In this document: positions 59,863-64,000 of the stretch, piece by piece | How positions within the stretch are numbered: position 1 is the stretch's first letter | How the letters are laid out: every line of letters begins with the position of its first letter | Origin: Prochlorococcus sp. AG-442-M23 | GTDB lineage: Bacteria > Cyanobacteriota > Cyanobacteriia > PCC-6307 > Cyanobiaceae | DNA length: 64,000 nucleotides | Assembly (NCBI GenBank): GCA_003209655.1 | Contig: QCPW01000003.1 | Coordinates: 62,001-126,000, forward strand | Direction: 5' to 3' | Notes under the pieces: model-generated | The model's database searches: none | The model's input: the letters and a program-made list of their open reading frames with translations, nothing else | What the model was told of the DNA's origin: nothing | Position numbers and translations under genes: made by a program

Positions 59863-61038
59863 CTATAAAATTCCTAGCTTATGTAAAGGTCCAGAGCCTG
59901 AAATAAGTTCAATAAACAGTATGAGAAAAACTATCATTGCAACCCTTCCATTCCAAACTTCTGAACTATTATTCCAACCCCATTGCCATTTTTCCTGAGG
60001 ATAAAGTTTAACTTTCTCAGGCAACTCAGAAGCTTTCTCTATATTGACAATCGGTCCTTCAAGACTAGAAATAACTAGATCACTTAGACCCTCAATAAAG
60101 GTAGGATGCGTATTTAAAGCTTTTACTCTCCTAAAATTAACTATCCCTGCCTTCTCAGCAATTTCTTTATATTCAATATCAATTTCCTGTAAGGTTTCAA
60201 TATGTTCTCCTACAAAACTAATAGGGACTACTATTAAATCATTTGTTTTAGCCTTGCCTAGATCTGTCAGAACCTCTTCTGTATAAGGTTTTAACCATTC
60301 AACAGGTCCTACTCTACTTTGATAGGAAAGTGTGTAAGAATTGCTATGGCCTAAGTATTTTTCAAGTTCATTTATAATAAGTAATGAACAATCTTCTATT
60401 TGTTCTTTATATGGATCTCCTGCTTCCTCAACATAACTTTTCGGAACTCCGTGAGCAGTAAAAAATATATGAGCATTAGCAGGAGATTCACAAAGAGAAA
60501 TTTCCTCTGAAATGAGCTCAACCATAGATTTTAAATAACCTGATTGACTAAACCAGCTTCTTACACATCTCATTGGTATTTTTTTAAAATCAGAATCAGA
60601 GTCTCGTAATTTTTTTAATTCTCTAAAGCTTGAACCACTTGTACTTATAGAAAAATGTGGATATAGGGGCAATACAACAATCTGATCTACCCCATCTGCT
60701 TTCATATCAGCTATTGCAGATTCTGTAAAAGGATGCCAATATCTCATTGCTATATAAGTAGTGACATTTAAACCTTTATCTCTTAGTTTGCTTTGTAATT
60801 CTCTAGCTTGTTGTTCAGTAATTCTTCTAATAGGAGATCCTCCGCCTATTGAAAGATAAGCCTGTTGCGAGGTAGTGCTTCTAAGAGTACTTATTAGCCA
60901 TGCAAGAGGCTTCTGAAAAGCTGGCACTGGAAGTCTTATTATTTCGGGATCTGAAAATAAATTGTATAAAAATGGGCCAACATCCGTAATGCGTTCTGGC
61001 CCTCCAAGATTCATTAATAAGACGCCTATTTTTTCCAT
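59863..61038 (-). CDS. hemH: Ferrochelatase with a C-terminal chlorophyll-binding (LHC/HLIP-like) helix
   Basis: 391 residues. The core (about 1-330) inserts Fe into protoporphyrin [42 protein letters not shown] and the catalytic His/Glu in [21 protein letters not shown] and [15 protein letters not shown] linker joins a hydrophobic helix (about 362-385, [20 protein letters not shown]) with the ExxNxR-type chlorophyll-binding motif. The extra helix is typical of cyanobacterial and plastid ferrochelatases. Confidence 0.96.
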   Translation of the reverse strand: MEKIGVLLMNLGGPERITDVGPFLYNLFSDPEIIRLPVPAFQKPLAWLISTLRSTTSQQAYLSIGGGSPIRRITEQQARELQSKLRDKGLNVTTYIAMRYWHPFTESAIADMKADGVDQIVVLPLYPHFSISTSGSSFRELKKLRDSDSDFKKIPMRCVRSWFSQSGYLKSMVELISEEISLCESPANAHIFFTAHGVPKSYVEEAGDPYKEQIEDCSLLIINELEKYLGHSNSYTLSYQSRVGPVEWLKPYTEEVLTDLGKAKTNDLIVVPISFVGEHIETLQEIDIEYKEIAEKAGIVNFRRVKALNTHPTFIEGLSDLVISSLEGPIVNIEKASELPEKVKLYPQEKWQWGWNNSSEVWNGRVAMIVFLILFIELISGSGPLHKLGIL

Positions 61039-61103
61039 TTAAATTTTATGGAGATTGAAAATAAACATTAGAAACGTCATTATAAGGACAATTATATAAG
61101 TTA

Positions 61104-62270
61104 ATGAACATAATTCAGGAAATAAATAATATCAATGATAAATTTGCTGTTGAAGGAAGCAAATTAAGAATTGAAAAAAGGGGGGATAAATTAAATATTA
61201 GAGGTTCACTACCGTCAAAAAAGAATAAAAATAATTTTATAGTTCAACGAATATCCCTAGGACTTAAAGCAGATTTCAAAGGGTTAGAAGAAGCTAAGAA
61301 GAAATTACAATTGATAAGTTTACAATTAGAGTTAAATCAATTTAATTGGATCAATTGGGTAAAATATTCTGCCAAGAATGAATTTAAAGATAAATTAAAA
61401 TTTTCAACCAGACTTGATGACTTTGAAGAATATTTTTTTAAGGAAATCAAGAATGAATATCTAACAAGTACTAGAAAAACCACTTGGAGAAGTTCTTATA
61501 AACCCTATTTAAATAGAATGAAATCAATTTTTAATGATTCAAATACTGAAAATTTAAATAACATTTTTATAACAACATTAAAAACTTATAAAGAAGGAAG
61601 CAGAAGCAGAAAACAATGCGCGACCTCACTGAGTGTTTTAGCCAAATATCTGGAACATAAACTACCTGAAGATTGGAAATTAATGGCAAAAGGATACGGT
61701 TTAAATAAAGCAAGCTTTAGAGATCTTCCAACTGATCATGAAATTGAAGATCTTTGGAAGAAAATACCAAACAAATCATGGAAATATGTTTATGGGCTTA
61801 TGGCTACTTATGGATTAAGAAATCATGAAGTATTTTTTTGTGACTTAAGCTCCTTAACAATTGATGGTGACAAAATTATTCGAGTTTTGCCTACAACTAA
61901 AACAGGAGAGCATCAGGTTTGGCCTTTCCATCCAAAATGGGTAGATAAGTTTGAACTTTATAAGTTGGGCAAAGATCCTGAATTACTCCCAAGTATTAAT
62001 AAAGATCTCAGAGTCACAACTTTGCAGAATATTGGGAAAAAAATAACTGATCAATTCAAACGTTATTCCTTAAAAATCAAACCTTATGACCTTAGACATG
62101 CGTGGGCAGTTAGGACAATTTTCTATGATCTGCCTGATACTGTTGCAGCAAGAATGATGGGACATTCCGTTAGTTTACACACACAAACATACCATCACTG
62201 GATAACAAAACGTGATCAACAACAAGCAGTCAATAATGCACTTTCAAAACATCAAAAACGCGAAATTTAA
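61104..62270 (+). CDS. Tyrosine-recombinase/integrase-like protein
   Basis: 388 residues. The N-terminal 90 residues look like a DNA-binding arm, then a core-binding domain and the catalytic domain. Catalytic positions are Arg239 (ATYGLRNHEV), Lys266 (TTKTGEHQ), Arg331 in PYDLRHAW, His354 in MMGHSVS and the nucleophile Tyr363 in TQTYHHW. The HxxR box is YxxR (Tyr328 instead of His). No excisionase, no tRNA at its side and no direct repeats bracket it. It is expressed from between hemH and cobO, 31 bases before cobO, so it may be domesticated. Confidence 0.82.
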   Translation: MNIIQEINNINDKFAVEGSKLRIEKRGDKLNIRGSLPSKKNKNNFIVQRISLGLKADFKGLEEAKKKLQLISLQLELNQFNWINWVKYSAKNEFKDKLKFSTRLDDFEEYFFKEIKNEYLTSTRKTTWRSSYKPYLNRMKSIFNDSNTENLNNIFITTLKTYKEGSRSRKQCATSLSVLAKYLEHKLPEDWKLMAKGYGLNKASFRDLPTDHEIEDLWKKIPNKSWKYVYGLMATYGLRNHEVFFCDLSSLTIDGDKIIRVLPTTKTGEHQVWPFHPKWVDKFELYKLGKDPELLPSINKDLRVTTLQNIGKKITDQFKRYSLKIKPYDLRHAWAVRTIFYDLPDTVAARMMGHSVSLHTQTYHHWITKRDQQQAVNNALSKHQKREI

Positions 62271-62301
62271 AATAACTATAATCAAAAATAAAACAAACCC
62301 T

Positions 62302-62997
62302 ATGCCGGAAAAAGAAAAAACTTCCTCACAAAAAATAACTAAACTCGATATTGAAGCTAAAGAAATTGGGATAGGGGGAAAGTTATCTCCTGAAACTGAT
62401 GAGAGGCTTTACAAAAAAAGAATGCAAAAAAGAAAAGATATTCAATCAAAAAGGTTACAAGAAAGGAAGACAAAAAAAGGTTTACTAATTGTTTTCACAG
62501 GAAATGGGAAAGGGAAAACAACTGCCTCCCTCGGAATGGCTCTAAGAACTATTGGCCATGGTCATAAAGTTGCTATCATTCAATTTATTAAGGGCGGTTG
62601 GACTACTGGTGAAGCAAAAGCTCTTAAAAATTTATCTTCCAATATTTCTTGGCATTCATTAGGAGAGGGTTTCACTTGGGAAACACAAGATAGAGTTAGA
62701 GATGAAGAATTAGTTAGGGAAGCTTGGGAGCTGGCAAAAACATACATGAAAAATGAATCTTATAAACTTATAATTCTTGATGAAATAAATATCGCGACAA
62801 AACTTGGATATCTTTCTCCCGAAGAAATAATTAACTTTATACAAACTCTAAATGTTAGAAAAAATCATATTGTTTTAACTGGAAGAGGAGCTTCCGAAAC
62901 AATTATTAATCAAGCTGATCTTGTGACAGAAATGAAATTAATTAAACACCCTTTTAAAGAGCAAGGTATTAAAGCTCAAGCATGTGTTGAATTTTAA
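62302..62997 (+). CDS. cobO: Cob(I)alamin adenosyltransferase (CobO/BtuR type)
   Basis: 231 residues from ATG 62302; an earlier in-frame ATG lies inside the recombinase gene and would add an unrelated 30 residues. The P-loop is VFTGNGKGKTTASLGMALRT near residue 70 and IILDEINIATKLGYLSPEEI follows. A basic 60-residue N-terminal region precedes it. It adenosylates corrinoids in cobalamin synthesis. It begins 31 bases after the recombinase gene. Confidence 0.94.
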   Translation: MPEKEKTSSQKITKLDIEAKEIGIGGKLSPETDERLYKKRMQKRKDIQSKRLQERKTKKGLLIVFTGNGKGKTTASLGMALRTIGHGHKVAIIQFIKGGWTTGEAKALKNLSSNISWHSLGEGFTWETQDRVRDEELVREAWELAKTYMKNESYKLIILDEINIATKLGYLSPEEIINFIQTLNVRKNHIVLTGRGASETIINQADLVTEMKLIKHPFKEQGIKAQACVEF

Positions 62998-63125
62998 AAT
63001 AATTAAGCAAAAATCTATTAATATTTTTTCTTTGATAGAGAAATGTTTAAAGACGCAAGAAATACTTTACTAAAAAAAGAAATTCCTTACATTACTTGCT
63101 AAGGTCTTAAAAGTATAATTATTGA

Positions 63126-63830
63126 ATGACTTACAAAAGAGTACTTTTAAAGCTTAGCGGTGAAGCACTAATGGGTGATAAGCCATATGGAATAGACCCA
63201 GCTATAGTCCAATCAATAGCTGAGGATGTAGAGAAAGTTGTTGCAAAAAATATTGAACTTGCAATTGTTGTTGGTGGGGGCAACATATTTAGAGGATTGA
63301 AAGGTTCTGCCGATGGCATGGACAGAGCTACAGCTGATTACGTAGGAATGTTGGCAACAGTTATGAACGCTATTTCCCTTCAAGATGGATTAGAAAGAGT
63401 TGGAGTAGAAACAAGGGTACAAACCGCGATAGAGATGCAAGAAATTGCTGAACCTTACATTAGGCGGAGAGCTATGAGGCATCTTGAAAAAGGGAGAGTT
63501 GTTGTTTTTGGTGGGGGTTGCGGGAATCCATTTTTTACAACTGATACTACCGCCGCATTAAGAGCAGCCGAAATAAATGCTGAAGTTGTTATGAAGGCAA
63601 CAAAAGTTGATGGGGTTTATGATCGTGATCCTAATAAATTCAATGAAGCAAAAAAGTTCTCCTCTCTGAGTTATCAGCAAGTTCTTAGTGATGAAATTGC
63701 TGTGATGGATAGTACTGCTATTGCTTTATGCAAAGATAATAATATTCCCATCATGGTTTTTGATATTTTCAAAAAAGGAAATATCTCCAAAGCTGTTGCA
63801 GGAGACTCTATAGGATCTTTAATAAGCTAA
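63126..63830 (+). CDS. pyrH: UMP kinase
   Basis: 234 residues of the amino-acid-kinase fold. It begins [60 protein letters not shown] and [20 protein letters not shown] form the nucleotide sites. The hexameric enzyme phosphorylates UMP and is feedback-regulated by UTP. frr follows after 28 bases, the usual bacterial pyrH-frr pair. A TATAAT sequence at 63114-63119 lies only six bases before its ATG, which suggests a leaderless or very short-leader transcript. Confidence 0.96.
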   Translation: MTYKRVLLKLSGEALMGDKPYGIDPAIVQSIAEDVEKVVAKNIELAIVVGGGNIFRGLKGSADGMDRATADYVGMLATVMNAISLQDGLERVGVETRVQTAIEMQEIAEPYIRRRAMRHLEKGRVVVFGGGCGNPFFTTDTTAALRAAEINAEVVMKATKVDGVYDRDPNKFNEAKKFSSLSYQQVLSDEIAVMDSTAIALCKDNNIPIMVFDIFKKGNISKAVAGDSIGSLIS

Positions 63831-63858
63831 AGCTTATTTAAATTACTTTTTGTTAATT

Positions 63859-64000
63859 ATGAAAGAACAAGAAATTCAATCAAATATGAATAAAACTGTT
63901 GAAGCCACTCAAAGAAACTTTAATACCATAAGGACTGGAAGAGCTAACGCTTCACTGCTAGACAGAATTAGCGTTGAATATTACGGAGCAGAAACCCCTA
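63859..64000 (+). CDS. frr: Ribosome recycling factor, 5' part (cut by the window)
   Basis: 47 residues are visible, [20 protein letters not shown] followed by [20 protein letters not shown], and then YYGAETP. The RTGRA-segment is the RRF signature. It splits post-termination ribosomes with EF-G. It follows pyrH by 28 bases on the same strand, and the rest lies past the right end. Confidence 0.95.
   Translation, partial: MKEQEIQSNMNKTVEATQRNFNTIRTGRANASLLDRISVEYYGAETP

Noticed and set aside
61104-62270. Prophage or genomic island around the recombinase gene
   Set aside because: No structural phage genes, no excisionase, no tRNA or direct repeats at its ends, and flanking genes (hemH, cobO) are housekeeping.

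Overview
The window is a contiguous piece of a very AT-rich, tightly packed cyanobacterial chromosome. Everything points to a high-light-type marine Prochlorococcus: a cso-type (alpha) carboxysome with form IA RuBisCO, both the dark-operative and the light-dependent protochlorophyllide reductases, PsaM, plastocyanin, NdhL, cyAbrB, the acyl-ACP reductase / aldehyde oxygenase pair, a ferrochelatase with a chlorophyll-binding tail, many TTG starts and very short spacers. The strain cannot be named from the sequence alone. There is no prophage, insertion sequence, CRISPR array or genomic island. One unusual tyrosine-recombinase gene is the only mobile-type gene.

Layout. 1-3177 (minus) is the 5' part of a giant TamB-like envelope protein. 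3242-13536 (plus) carries small conserved proteins, an S15-type hydrolase, glgB, hemE, an epimerase, petE and clpB. 13586-20325 is mixed: a QueD-like protein, hisIE, a sigma factor, a DUF1232/HTH pair, a YCII protein, cyAbrB, trpA, ndhL, tRNA-Leu(UAA) and pyrC. 20443-31239 holds a cation exchanger, gor, a GST, dnaA, a pair of glycosyltransferases, an ABC exporter, hisG, gloB and ridA.

31325-40244 is the carboxysome locus. On the minus strand, in transcription order, it reads csoS1D, then (after rdgB on the other strand) csoS1, cbbL, cbbS, csoS2, csoSCA, csoS4A, csoS4B and acRAF. A strong intrinsic terminator lies between cbbS and csoS2, and a repeat-rich 327-base leader lies upstream of csoS1. 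40867-45802 is the protochlorophyllide reductase block: chlN, chlB and chlL (plus) running tail-to-tail into por (minus). Together these two blocks cover CO2 fixation and the last dark and light steps to chlorophyllide.

45855-64000 holds psaM, a lipoate-ligase-like gene, an M50 protease, trpF, folE, the fatty-acid/alkane group ado-aar-accA-SDR, a creatininase-family gene, an S1-domain protein with Tab2, a PgeF-family gene that has no canonical start codon, ilvB, hemH, the recombinase-like gene, cobO, pyrH and the beginning of frr.

The best leads for follow-up are the ATT start of the PgeF gene (56756), the csoS1 leader with its duplicated 14-mer and nested inverted repeats (38555-38881), the terminator inside the carboxysome operon (36272-36298), two enzymes with altered catalytic or metal-site residues (QueD-like at 13586-14056, recombinase at 61104-62270), and small uncharacterised proteins bordering the carboxysome locus.
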